Source of the DNA: Astrothelium macrocarpum
Taxonomy: Eukaryota; Ascomycota; Dothideomycetes; Trypetheliales; Trypetheliaceae
Assembly (NCBI GenBank): GCA_021030915.1
Contig: JAGEMR010000227.1
Coordinates: 1-27,305, forward strand
Length of the DNA stretch: 27,305 nt
Direction of reading: 5' to 3'
Shown here: positions 11,691 to 20,164 of the stretch, piece after piece
Position numbering within the stretch: position 1 is the first letter of the stretch
How the letters are laid out: each line of letters starts with the position of its first letter
The notes under the pieces: model-generated
Database searches by the model: none
What the model was told of the DNA's origin: nothing
What the model saw: the letters and a program-made list of their open reading frames with translations, nothing else
Made by a program: the position numbers and the translations under genes

Positions 11691-12574
11691 TTCGTCCCCT
11701 TACTGCCAGTCCCCTCAGCACCCGAAGCGCTCCCAGGCAGAGTTTGAAAGGTACCACAGCTCAAGGTCGAGTCTCATGCATGGATGAAACGAGCATTTAG
11801 GGACACGGCACAGTGGACTAATTCAGAGCGACTAATAAGTGATGACAGTAAAGATGACGGGATCGGGGATGGAGAGGGTGGATGGTGGTGATGGCGGTGA
11901 GGCGTCTGGCAACGGTCGGGCCAGACAGCGAGGGCAGGTGGTGTCTTTGTCTGGATGGACTCGGTGCAAATTCAGACGGCAGCTGGTCGCCGGGGGCGTG
12001 GAGTAGTCAAGAGGCTTGGGTGGTGCGGCGATGCAGCATGATGGGATGGTGGCATTAGATGATGGGATGGGATGATGGGTGAGCAAGAGGAGAGATGGTT
12101 GTGGGAGGCAGAAGGCGGCGATGATGGGCGGCCAGCATAATGAAGTTCGATTGACGCGGGCGGCCCTTGGCCAACGTCTTTCAGGTGCAGCATGTTCGCT
12201 TTGCTGCACAGGTACGGAGGTGCAATGAAGTCCCCTAGAGCCCGGTCTAGCGATGCGGCTTATGCGCGAATAAAAATTGTGCACATCCTACGCGGGGGTG
12301 GAGGGAATCTGCTGCTGCTTTAAATGCTGCCTACGATTGACTGCTCCGATGGGCTCCTGTATTCGCATGGCTGGGGAGTTGATTACAGGAGCTAGCAGGT
12401 TCTGATGGTACTGGCACGCTGGGGTTCGTTGGCGCGTGTCCACATTTGCCCGCGAAACGATACAAAGCAATTCCTTTCCGATCCAAAGCCAATGATCACG
12501 GCCAAATCTCGGCCCGCCCCTCTGTCCTGATTTTCGTTAGTACATATTCCATTCCAATAAATCCCACCCGAACC
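11691..12574. promoter_or_regulatory. Divergent INO80 / BRX1 intergenic promoter region
   Basis: The 884-bp gap between the two start codons must hold both promoters and leaders. A CCAAT box (12489-12493) lies about 82 bp before the BRX1 ATG, a usual HAP/CBC-type position. No clear TATA box was seen on either side. The INO80-proximal half is low-complexity (runs of gatggtg and gggatgg), typical of a long leader. An open minus frame at 11832-12284 has no domain and is probably leader sequence. Confidence 0.5.
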
Positions 12575-13610
12575 ATGGCTGCTGTATACAAGGCTCTTTC
12601 CATGTCGGAAACTGATCAAGATGACCAAAAAGCCAATGGCGAAAAGAAAGAAAAAAAACATCGTCAAAAGCTGTTGATTTTGAGCTCCAGAGGAGTGACC
12701 CATAGGTACGTTATCGAAAACTTCCCTGCCTCTCACACGCCACCACGATAGTATTAATACGCATTCCTCCAGACACCGCCACCTCATAAACGACCTATAC
12801 TCACTCCTACCTCATTCCCGTAAAGACGCCAAGCTCGATACTAAGACCAAACTCTACCAACTCAATGAACTTGCTGATCTCTATTCTTGCAACAATGTCC
12901 TCTTCTTTGAAGCTCGCAAAGGCAAAGATCTCTACGCATGGATCTCCAAACCACCTAATGGTCCTACCGTCAAGATGCACCTCCAAAATCTTCACACCAT
13001 GGAAGAACTCCACTTTCCCGGCAACTGTCTCAAAGGCTCTCGACCCGTGCTCAGCTTCGACCGAAATTTTGACGCCGAGAACAAACCTCATCTGCGCTTG
13101 ATACGGGAGCTTCTCACACACGTTTTTGGAGTACCCAAGACAAGTCGGAAAATCAAACCCTTTGTTGACCACGTCATGGGCTTCACCGTCGCCGAGGGAC
13201 GCATCTGGATTCGCAACTTTCAAATCTCCGAGACGGATGTTCAGAAAGAGAAATCTTCCAAACAAACCAATGGTGAAGCAGAGGACGGGCAGGACGAGAT
13301 GCCGTCAACGAAAAAAGCGAAAAAGGGTGACACTCGCGTCGAGCTGATTGAGATTGGGCCACGCTTTGTTCTGACTCCGATTGTAATTCTCGAGTCATCC
13401 TTTGGTGGGCCGGTCATTTACGAGAACAAGGAGTTCGTTTCACCCAACCAGATCAGGTCGGAGCTGCGGAGGGCACGCTCAGGGAAATTTAACAAGAGAG
13501 CAGAGAGTCAGATTGAGCGGAAGGCAAAGAAGGGAGATTTGGGTTTGATGACGGAGGGGGGAAGGAAGATTGAGAGAGATGCCTTGGATGAAAGAGAGCT
13601 ATTTGCATAG
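12575..13610 (+). CDS. BRX1: Ribosome biogenesis protein BRX1 (Brix domain, two exons)
   Basis: Exons 12575-12705 and 12773-13610 join to 322 aa; the 67-nt intron has donor GTACGT and acceptor CCAG, phase 2. The start ATG sits in a good context (accATGG); a second ATG at 12602 is in frame but less likely. The Brix domain covers roughly residues 33-265, with the diagnostic stretches LLILSSRGVTHRHRHLINDL, SRKDAKLDTKTKLYQLNELA, NNVLFFEARKGKDLY, LHFPGNCLKGSRPVLSFD and IGPRFVLTPIVILESSFGG. The tail is Lys/Arg-rich, as usual for a nucleolar protein. BRX1 works in the nucleolus in early 60S subunit assembly and 27S pre-rRNA processing. The length is about normal for the family and there are no defects. 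It is transcribed away from INO80. Confidence 0.95.
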
Positions 13611-13821
13611 TGGGATATTTGTATTTTGAGATGCTGTTGCAACGAATGAGTGACTGTAATCAAAGCGTGGCGTTTGGACCGCATCATCCAGACGGAAAAG
13701 TGACTGAGCGTTTGAAAGTGTAATCTTTATTATTGTTAAAAGCGACAGCTGAACTAGTCACAACAAATAGTATTGTAGCGACTGAAGAGATTTAGCTACA
13801 GCTTCATGGTTCAACATCAGT

Positions 13822-13966
13822 ATCGGAAATTTCCCCAAACATACAGTTCGTATAGTATTGGGGACCTCCCGGACTTACAAATGGCCCATATCAATTTTTG
13901 CCGTTTGTGACAATTTTTTAATGCAACACCACCAGTGGGTGAAATTAGAAATGTCACTCCTGAGGT
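13822..13966 (-). repeat. Noncoding repeat downstream of F-box-like gene 2 (copy 2, inverted)
   Basis: Matches 5630-5766 in inverse orientation ('tacaaatggcccat', 'cccaaacatacag'). This copy also has a 9-bp perfect inverted repeat, GGGGACCTC (13860-13868) and GAGGTCCCC (13962-13970), enclosing 111 bp. That suggests it is itself a small foldback element. Confidence 0.55.
13930..13957 (+). repeat. MITE terminal-repeat fragment inside the 3' repeat
   Basis: The 28 bases starting CACCAGTGGGTGAAATTAGA match the left end of MITE copy B with about four differences. No matching right end was found at the expected distance. It is therefore a fragment, or a related shorter element. Confidence 0.5.
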
Positions 13967-14168
13967 CCCCCCAGCCCGCTCACCAAACTTCGACAGAATG
14001 ATGGAAGTCATTTCTCAATAATATTTACACAACATTCGAACCATTTTTAATCGAGTTTAAAATTATTTGCTCTTTGCGGCCATGAAATTATACCGCTACT
14101 GTTCTTTTATCGCCTGGTTTGCCTTCATGCTACTGATTCCAGTATTCTTAATACTAGGCTACACAAGA

Positions 14169-15137
14169 TCACAGTGTTCCGAGGCCGAATGAATATGGTG
14201 CAGATTCTGCCATTAGCCTGTTGTACTCAAGAATCTCGTTCTGCACAGTATCGAAACACGACCGAAGGTCTTTCCCGGTTACGCTCATGACAAAATTCTC
14301 AACTGCTTCGACAAAATCTGTGAAACTGCTTTCTCTAAGGAAGCCTGATTAGTATCTCAAGGTCTGTGTTCATTGTGGTGATGATGAAATTCTGACACGC
14401 TTTTCACCACCAGCACGCATCATGTCATCTTCGAGTGCCTTGAAGAAACCGAATTTCGTCACGGGGATATGATCATCTGTCAACCAGCTGTATACATCAA
14501 CTTTCTGAATCCCGTAAAGCTGTCTCAAAGGCCCGAGCAGATGTTGTCGGATATATTCCCATATCGCCTTGCCTTTATGGTCCGATTGATTCAAGATGCC
14601 GGCGATGGACAAGGATGGACAATCCCACCGCAGGATGTTAATCTCCACGGCCCTCAACTGCTTAGACTTTTGCAAAATGGGAACCAGCGAATTCATTGAA
14701 TTCCAAGCCTTTAGCAATATATCAAAATCCCTGATCTCACTGCCATTAAATTTGATTTCGATAAGATAATGCTGGATGTCTGGGTGTCCAATCCTAGCAT
14801 CGATCAACTGAAACGCCTCATCTGATGCGCTCGGCGCTTCTCCAGGATTGGATCGACCACTATAAGGAAACATCGATTCTATTTCTGCGAACCTGCCAGT
14901 TTCAAGATCAAGGCGGATACAGAAGTAGTACTCTCGCATGATTATGTCTGATGTGTGTTGTCGAATTGAGCGGCAGACTTGCAATAACCGTGTCGTGGGA
15001 CAGTCCTCAGGCTTCGGGAATGGCCCAATGTATCCTCCAAGCTTCGCGTGTTCTAGGCTGTGGCTTAAGAGGACCAGAGAATATATTCGGAGCTGCAGCT
15101 CGGACGGCAGGTCCAATAATAAGGATTTGTCTCCCAT
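14169..15137 (-). CDS. F-box/2EXR-like hypothetical protein, paralogue 2 (putative GC-AG intron)
   Basis: Exon 1 is 15137-14401. By homology with paralogue 1, a 66-nt intron (14400-14335) follows. Its donor reads GCGTGT instead of GT, its branch site is TACTAAT and its acceptor CTTAG. Exon 2 is 14334-14169, giving 300 aa. Exon 2 then aligns with paralogue 1 (FTDFVEAVENF against PVDFIQALSDL; SCFD against QCFD), which supports the splice. If the GC donor is not used, translation reads through to a stop at 14370 and yields 255 aa ending RVRISSSPQ. The N-terminus LLLDLPSELQLRIYSLVLL is the F-box/2EXR-like part, and the conserved blocks are those listed for paralogue 1. It lacks that protein's acidic DAET tail. 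Function unknown; substrate-receptor activity is only inferred. Confidence 0.75.
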
Positions 15138-15536
15138 TCTGACGGACTGAGGTGGTGAATGTGATACGTTGTGTTGTGAAGTTGAGAGATCGTTATCTAT
15201 ATGAGTGTAGAATCCAGCTAACAGACGAGGTAGCTGGGGGTCGCTTAGTCGTAAACACCAATGTGAGGCTTAGAATCAGTCACGTTGACATATTTGATGT
15301 GATGTGTCTCACAACAGCTTCTGCGTCACACGCAGATTCCTCTTTGAGTCTCACTATTCAGGAAGACATACCACCACTAACACCGCCGCCCCTCTTCGTA
15401 AGTCTTGATCGCTCTTTCATAGACCTCAGTTCATGTGGGGATTGCCTGGGTCCACAGACACAATAGAAGGCCACCATACTTCATAACTTCGCTTTTGTCT
15501 ACCAAGCTGCGGTTTACATACCATACGTGAATTACG
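15138..15536. promoter_or_regulatory. Divergent intergenic region of F-box-like genes 2 and 3
   Basis: The 399 bp between the two start codons must carry both promoters. The leader next to the gene 2 ATG is shared with the leader of gene 1 (4430-4453). No clear TATA box was recognised. A plus-strand open frame at 15152-15466 has no domain and overlaps the gene 2 leader, so I do not call it a gene. Confidence 0.4.
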
Positions 15537-16238
15537 ATGGGGGCCTCTTCGCATTTGATGGGGCTTTCGAACGAGCTCAAAACCGAGATCCTCACTTACC
15601 TGCTTCCGTACACCTATCTCGAGCATAACGACACCAAAACCCTCCACTACCATGAAGGCTCTGCAGCGCCACTCGCCGTTTGCCGTCAGCTTCGCGAAAT
15701 AGGCCTCAACTTCCTCTATGCCAACCTTGTGCTGCCGATCAACGTCTTTTATGAGGACGTCGAAATGGGTTTCTACGATCCTCAGAATGTTTGCCACGAT
15801 TTCTCAGAAAAAGACCTGGTGATGTTCATTCCCCCCGACCGAAGCCGACTGCACAAGTATCACGTTACATTCAATGATCTTCCTAGAGACGAGCGATACT
15901 GGCCGTCCATAATTTACCCCAAGCTCCTCGAGGAGATGCTAGAGCAATTGACCTGTGGCGCAGAGAACCTTGTTGTTCGGTTGGAGCAACAAGCTGAAAT
16001 CGAACTACTAGTAGTCAAGTGCAACTTACAACAGGCCGCTCGAGACTACATTTTCGCTCAGGATAGGCTACTTATCGATCGAGAGAAAAGTGTTGACGAA
16101 GAGAAACAAGTAGTGGAGTATGCTGCACTTGAGCCTCTGCGAGCATTTGAGATGCCAGGCAAGATTATCATTCATGCCGATTTCACGAGGCAAGACTGGA
16201 TCAGGAAGTTGGAAGAGGATATGTTATCTTCAGAATGA
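15537..16238 (+). CDS. F-box/2EXR-like hypothetical protein, distant family member (single exon)
   Basis: A 233-aa open frame without introns. The N-terminus (LMGLSNELKTEILTYLLPYTYLE), followed by a short gap and AVCRQLREIGLNFLY, follows the pattern of the two neighbouring paralogues (LP-ELQL-YS-VLL and LQVCR-I-QH-DIIM). The C-terminus IRKLEEDMLSSE resembles their LxDDMMR-EK end. The middle has diverged too far to align by eye. It is divergently arranged with paralogue 2, 399 bp apart, so the three genes form a small local family. Function unknown. Confidence 0.75.
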   Translation: MGASSHLMGLSNELKTEILTYLLPYTYLEHNDTKTLHYHEGSAAPLAVCRQLREIGLNFLYANLVLPINVFYEDVEMGFYDPQNVCHDFSEKDLVMFIPPDRSRLHKYHVTFNDLPRDERYWPSIIYPKLLEEMLEQLTCGAENLVVRLEQQAEIELLVVKCNLQQAARDYIFAQDRLLIDREKSVDEEKQVVEYAALEPLRAFEMPGKIIIHADFTRQDWIRKLEEDMLSSE

Positions 16239-16514
16239 TCAGAGATGATGTTGATAGCGCTGTCAATAATGCAGAGTTAGCGGATTGACGTACGATAGCC
16301 GTAGGACTGGCCGTAACAAGCGGCTTTGACTGAGACACTGTTCAATTAGCATCACAAACACTTTAGTATAGAATACAGCTCCTAAGTTCCATGCTTCGCT
16401 GTTGTGTGGCAGTCGCGACAAGGTGTTGATGGCGCGTGAAGTGGTCAGGCTAGCGCCGTAAACATTTTCCAGACACAATGTCATCGTGCCCAGGCTGCTG
16501 TAATGCATGCCTAT
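16239..16514. other. Intergenic stretch before MITE B
   Basis: About 275 bp following F-box-like gene 3. A minus-strand open frame of 81 codons (16508-16263) starts about 10 bp from MITE B; it has ordinary composition but no recognisable domain. It could be a gene fragment, and I do not call it a gene. Confidence 0.35.
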
Positions 16515-16760
16515 TCGTCACCAGTGGATGCAATAAGAAATGTCACCCGCTAAAGGTATCATTCGCCGTAAGCTTCGTCGGGAGGACCCCATATCATTCT
16601 TGACAATTACAAACTGTGAGCAATTCATCAATAATTTACTAAGAAAAAAAATCTAAGATGTTCTCGTCTATTCTTCTTGGGGGCCTCCCGAGGAGGTCTG
16701 CGGTGAATGATATCTTTCGCAGTCGCGGGCGACATTTCTTGTTGCACCCACTGGTGTCGT
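16515..16760. mobile_element. MITE copy B, 238 bp with long inverted arms and a 4-bp target duplication
   Basis: The element spans 16519-16756. The left arm starts CACCAGTGGATGCAATAAGA and the right arm ends with the complement (CCACTGGTG). The arms (16519-16590 and 16679-16756) pair over about 70-78 bp, with a 6-base length difference and scattered mismatches, as far as 'gggagg-cccc' on each side. The direct repeat TCGT flanks it exactly (16515-16518 and 16757-16760). The centre (16591-16678) is AT-rich and has no coding capacity. Long arms, small size and a short target duplication fit a nonautonomous foldback/MITE element. The superfamily is unknown; the 4-bp duplication argues against the pogo element at 1-1240, which would duplicate TA. 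Confidence 0.8.
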
Positions 16761-16861
16761 TGCTCTTTGTAGATTCCTCTGCCGGTCCCTCCCCAGATCC
16801 CGACTAATGAATCCGTGTCAAGGGATCAAAATTAACGGTTTGCTTACCCCGGCATGACCTT

Positions 16862-16882
16862 CCGCATTTGGCGGAGATTCCG
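16862..16882. promoter_or_regulatory. CGG-triplet cluster upstream of the carboxylesterase
   Basis: CCG-N7-CGG-N5-CCG lies within 21 bp, about 170 bp before the esterase ATG. CGG-N5-CCG (16872-16882) is the kind of inverted triplet bound by Zn2Cys6 zinc-cluster activators. The function is inference from pattern only. Confidence 0.25.
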
Positions 16883-16967
16883 CTCATCAGTCTGGACGAT
16901 TCAGCCGCAAAAGTTCACCGGTCTTGTAGTTTGTAGCAAGGACTACTACCGAGAGCAAGCAGTCCAA

Positions 16968-16976
16968 ATATTTAAG
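16968..16976 (+). promoter_or_regulatory. Possible TATA-like element of the carboxylesterase
   Basis: ATATTTAAG lies about 80 bp upstream of the ATG at 17052, a suitable distance for a core promoter with a short leader. It is weak and not a perfect TATA box. Confidence 0.3.
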
Positions 16977-17051
16977 TAAGTCTTACGCTCAAATGGAGTT
17001 CATAAGATTTTAGTGGTGAGGCAAAACATTCCTTTTCATCTGTACTTCAAA

Positions 17052-18741
17052 ATGGCTTTTCTTGTTCTCTTTCTCTCGCTTTTCTCAATTCCTAGGTGTT
17101 TCTCCTCAGTCATTAATCCGTCTCTTCCCGATAATGCAGTAAATACAACAAATGGTTTGATCATTGGACACCCAGCTCGTAATCGCAGTGATGTGATCGA
17201 ATATCTTGGAATACCGTATGCTCAACCACCTCTTGATCAACTCAGGTTTGATGCACCTCAACCGTACAATGGCACTGGCACCTATAATGCATCCGATTAC
17301 TCACCTGGATGTCCATTTACGCCAGCAAAGACATATGCATTTCCAAACGCTACGCCACAAGAGCCTCTAATTCTATCTGCCTTCAGCGCCGCTCAGGGAA
17401 CTCCCTTCGACGAAGACTGCCTGACCCTAAATATCTGGTCTAAAGCAGAGAGTGACAGTCCCCGGCCAGTCATGGTCTTCTTTTACGGTGGCAGTAAGCT
17501 TTCTTTCCAACACTTCCAGACCTCCTCGTGCAAAAGCTAACATCTTTTCCCGCTAGAATTTGACTTTGGCGGCACCAACACTCCCTTCTACAACGGCCAA
17601 TACCTGGCCTCCGCCCAAGACGTCGTCGTAGTAACCCTCAACTACCGTGTCAACATCTTCGGCTTCTCCGGGGCTCCCACCCTTCCCGCTAATGTCGGCC
17701 TCCTGGACCAACGCCTCGCCGTCGAATGGGTATGCGACAACATCGCTTCCTTCGGCGGCAACGCGTCATCCATCACGCTGTGGGGCCAGTCAGCCGGCAG
17801 CGCAGCCGTCGATTTCTGGGCATATGCCTACCCGTCTGATCCCATTGCGCACGCGCTGATCTCCGAATCGGGCGTCGCGACCAGCTTCCCTACGAACGCC
17901 AATGCCACTGCCACCGCACACTGGTACAATGCGTCGGCGATGCTTGGGTGCGGCGATAGCGGTGATGTGCTACCGTGTATGCGCGCGCAGAATTGGAGCG
18001 ATGTCGAAGCCGCGGGCCATGCGGTGGTGGGCCAGACGCCGCCAATCCCGGGAAGGAGCGAGCCCCCGTTTCAGCCCAGTCCGGATGGCGTCGTAGTGTT
18101 TGATGATTACCCGGAGCGCTCGGCGCGAGGAGAGTATGCGCGGTTGCCGTATTTGGCGGGAAATAATAATTACGAGGCCGGATATTATAAGGTGGTGGCG
18201 TATGATGCTGGGACGACGTTGACGGAAGCGCAGTGGCAGACGTTTATTTTGTATGATTTTACTTGTCCGATTGGGAGCGAATTGAGGAATCGGACAGAGG
18301 CTGGCGTGCCGGCTTGGCGGTTTAGATATTTTGGGGATTGGGATAATTTAAGACTGTATCCGGGGAGTGGAGCGTATCACGGGAGCGATCTTCAGATGGT
18401 GTTTGGAGGGAGCCAGGATGTGACGGGACTGCCAGAGAGTGCACCGGAGATGCAGATGCAGAGCCTGTTTATGAAGGCTTGGGCGACGTTTGCTGAGGAT
18501 CCTGTGAATGGTTTGGTTGATGTGTTGGGTTGGCCAAAGTACAATCCAAATGGTAAGTTCAGTTGACTTGAAAGTTACCATGAATGGCAGTCTTGAGACG
18601 AAGAATGCGAATATGGCTAACATTTACTGGTATTCAGACGCTACGCTGATCCGGCTTGGTTACAACAACACCCCTATTGCGGAATTCGTGGATCCAATGC
18701 TCTATGATGGTCCTTGTGCGGGCTTAAATCAGACGAGCTGA
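17052..18741 (+). CDS. Secreted type-B carboxylesterase / cholinesterase-like alpha/beta hydrolase (three exons)
   Basis: Exons 17052-17493, 17557-18552 and 18638-18741 join to 513 aa; introns are 63 and 85 nt, GT-AG, both phase 1. The first ATG opens a hydrophobic signal peptide (MAFLVLFLSLFSIPRCFSS), so the enzyme is probably secreted. Type-B motifs are YLGIPYAQPP (51-60), EDCLTLNIW (121-129), the oxyanion segment FFYGG (143-147), the nucleophile elbow GQSAG with Ser226, the acid in NNNYE (Glu354) and the base in AYHGSD (His422). The catalytic triad is therefore complete. Several N-x-S/T sites fit secretion. The family hydrolyses carboxylic esters; the substrate cannot be read from sequence, and lipase-like or detoxifying roles are possible. 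The gene lies between two copies of the same MITE. Confidence 0.92.
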
Positions 18742-18746
18742 CGTGC

Positions 18747-18978
18747 CATCAGTGACTGCAATAAGAAATGGCACCCGCCACCGCGATGCATATCACCGCC
18801 GCAGGCTTCATGGGGATGCTCCCATACCATTTCAAGACATTAGAGCCTATCAATAATTCAACGAGAAATATCTTTTAAGGTTTTCTTGATTTTTATTGCT
18901 GAGGACCTCTCCATGAGGTACGTGGCGATTATATCTTTCGCGATCGCGATGAAAAAGCGCGTAAAGCACATCGAACTT
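18747..18978. mobile_element. MITE copy C, about 232 bp, directly after the esterase stop codon
   Basis: Left end 'catcagtgactgcaataaga' and the following 'aatggcacccgcc' match copy B. The centre ('cctatcaataattcaacgag') aligns with copy B in the same orientation. The right arm ('gaggtacgtggcgatt' then 'atatctttcgcgatcgcg') aligns to copy B's right arm. The last 20 bases have diverged and no target duplication is clear. It starts five bases after the stop codon, so the esterase 3' untranslated region and poly(A) site probably come from the element. Confidence 0.7.
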
Positions 18979-19084
18979 CGTATAATGCCGAAAAACTCTT
19001 CACGAATTGAATGGCTTAAAACATCGGCGATGAATATTTTTACCTTTCGCGTACCGCTGGACCACCCCGCAATTTTCCAAATCT

Positions 19085-19850
19085 CTACGCTCTGTACATA
19101 GCGATTCTATTTCCGAAGTTTTGAGGAATGTCAAAACCATCATTAAACCCGAACCCGCCGTGTTCCGTTCCCAATGTACGCCCTTGAACAGTGACAATTA
19201 CTTTTGACGGCTCTGGACCCCCTCTCCGCTGATATTGGATTGGTATGGATTGGTGGTGAGTTACATAGCCCCACGTTTGAACCATTGGAAAATTAACCTT
19301 ATTATCTTGATTAGGACGTAACCATTACATGCATCTACGATCGTTCGAGGAATCATACTACCTACGTTGTACTTCCATAAGCATTGGTATATGAGACTCC
19401 GAGAGACTCTTGTGAGGGACTCCGACCTTCTCCACTTGATCTGGAACCCTCCGGATGTAGTAACTATTCATATCTGATGCCCGGGTCATCAAGGGACTAT
19501 CAGCAATCACATGGCAAATGACGAGATAACTCCTCACGCTCCTTTCAGCGTCGTTTCCATGACTTGGCATGTTCATGCCTAGGACAGAGTAGGCATCAAG
19601 AATTCCAGTTAGTAATCCAAAATCTCCATTATCCGATCAAAGCAACAAATCATATCCGTCCTGGCCACTTGTGAGTGATATAAGATGTTTTAAATTTCGA
19701 GCACGTTTTGTCTTTCCGCATTGCTCCCATCACAATCGTACGATACGAGTGCCAACGTAACAAGATTTTGGTAGTATCCGTCTATCACCAGACTGGATCA
19801 GGACATTATCGTCGAGACCTTGGTTTTACGGGACGCTCTCACTGAAAAAA
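19085..19850 (-). pseudogene. Decayed gene of unrecognised family; stops consistent with C-to-T changes
   Basis: One minus-strand frame reads coherently from about 19825 to 19085, interrupted by stops at 19828-19826, 19732-19730, 19639-19637, 19360-19358 and 19327-19325. Between them it gives sensible peptides such as LDDNVLIQSGDRRILPKSC, SDNGDFGLLTGILDAYSVLG, ADSPLMTRASDMNSYYIRRV, GVPHKSLSESHIPMLMEVQ and RTLGTEHGGFGFNDGFDIPQ. Each internal stop is one C-to-T step from CAA, CAG or CGA on the coding strand. No frameshift is needed over about 740 bp. The 5' end is unclear (more stops near 19855), and the last stop (19087-19085) may also be a mutated CAG. Base composition is normal, unlike the AT-rich flanks. 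I do not recognise the family. A short intron around 19300-19357 is a possible alternative but would not explain the other stops. Confidence 0.55.
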
Positions 19851-20164
19851 GATTAGCATCAAGAAAATGGCGCCGCGCAACATAGACACCAAGCTTGGAG
19901 GTCCCACCTCTTGGGCTATTGAAACTCCAATCCATTAGAGTTAGAACATGAGCTTATGCCTGCCGACTCTGTTGCAAGCTTTATTGAAATTACTGGAGAT
20001 ATATTTTGTTACGGTAAGAAGTACTCAGCACATTGTCATCTCTCAAAGATCCCCTCTTCTCCTCTTGTTATAAATTCCGTTCTCCTGTGAAGATAAATTG
20101 GTCTCGACTTTGTTTCTGTACAACTAGCTTCAGATCCCCTTTGATCTTTTTGTACATCACAATC
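19851..20164. promoter_or_regulatory. Upstream region of the secreted repeat-protein gene
   Basis: Intergenic, with a TATAAAT box at 20069-20075, 90 bp before the ATG at 20165, a good core-promoter position. The reading frame extends upstream of 20165 but its only starts are non-ATG, so this part is treated as promoter and leader. Confidence 0.5.

Larger units (their letters stand above)
13611..14168. other. Intergenic region between convergent BRX1 and F-box-like gene 2
   Basis: It holds the inverted copy of the 3' repeat (13822-13966) and the MITE-end fragment (13930-13957). The rest is probably 3' untranslated sequence. No gene is seen. Confidence 0.5.

Noticed and set aside
11832..12284. 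150-codon minus open frame upstream of INO80
   Set aside because: Low-complexity His/Pro/Ser translation without a domain in the INO80 promoter/leader; no in-frame splice to the INO80 start was found.
15152..15466. 104-codon plus open frame between divergent F-box-like genes
   Set aside because: It overlaps the conserved leader of F-box-like gene 2 and has no recognisable domain.
16263..16508. 81-codon minus open frame next to MITE B
   Set aside because: No domain, no splice or promoter support, and it begins about 10 bp from the inserted element. It could be a fragment but cannot be supported.
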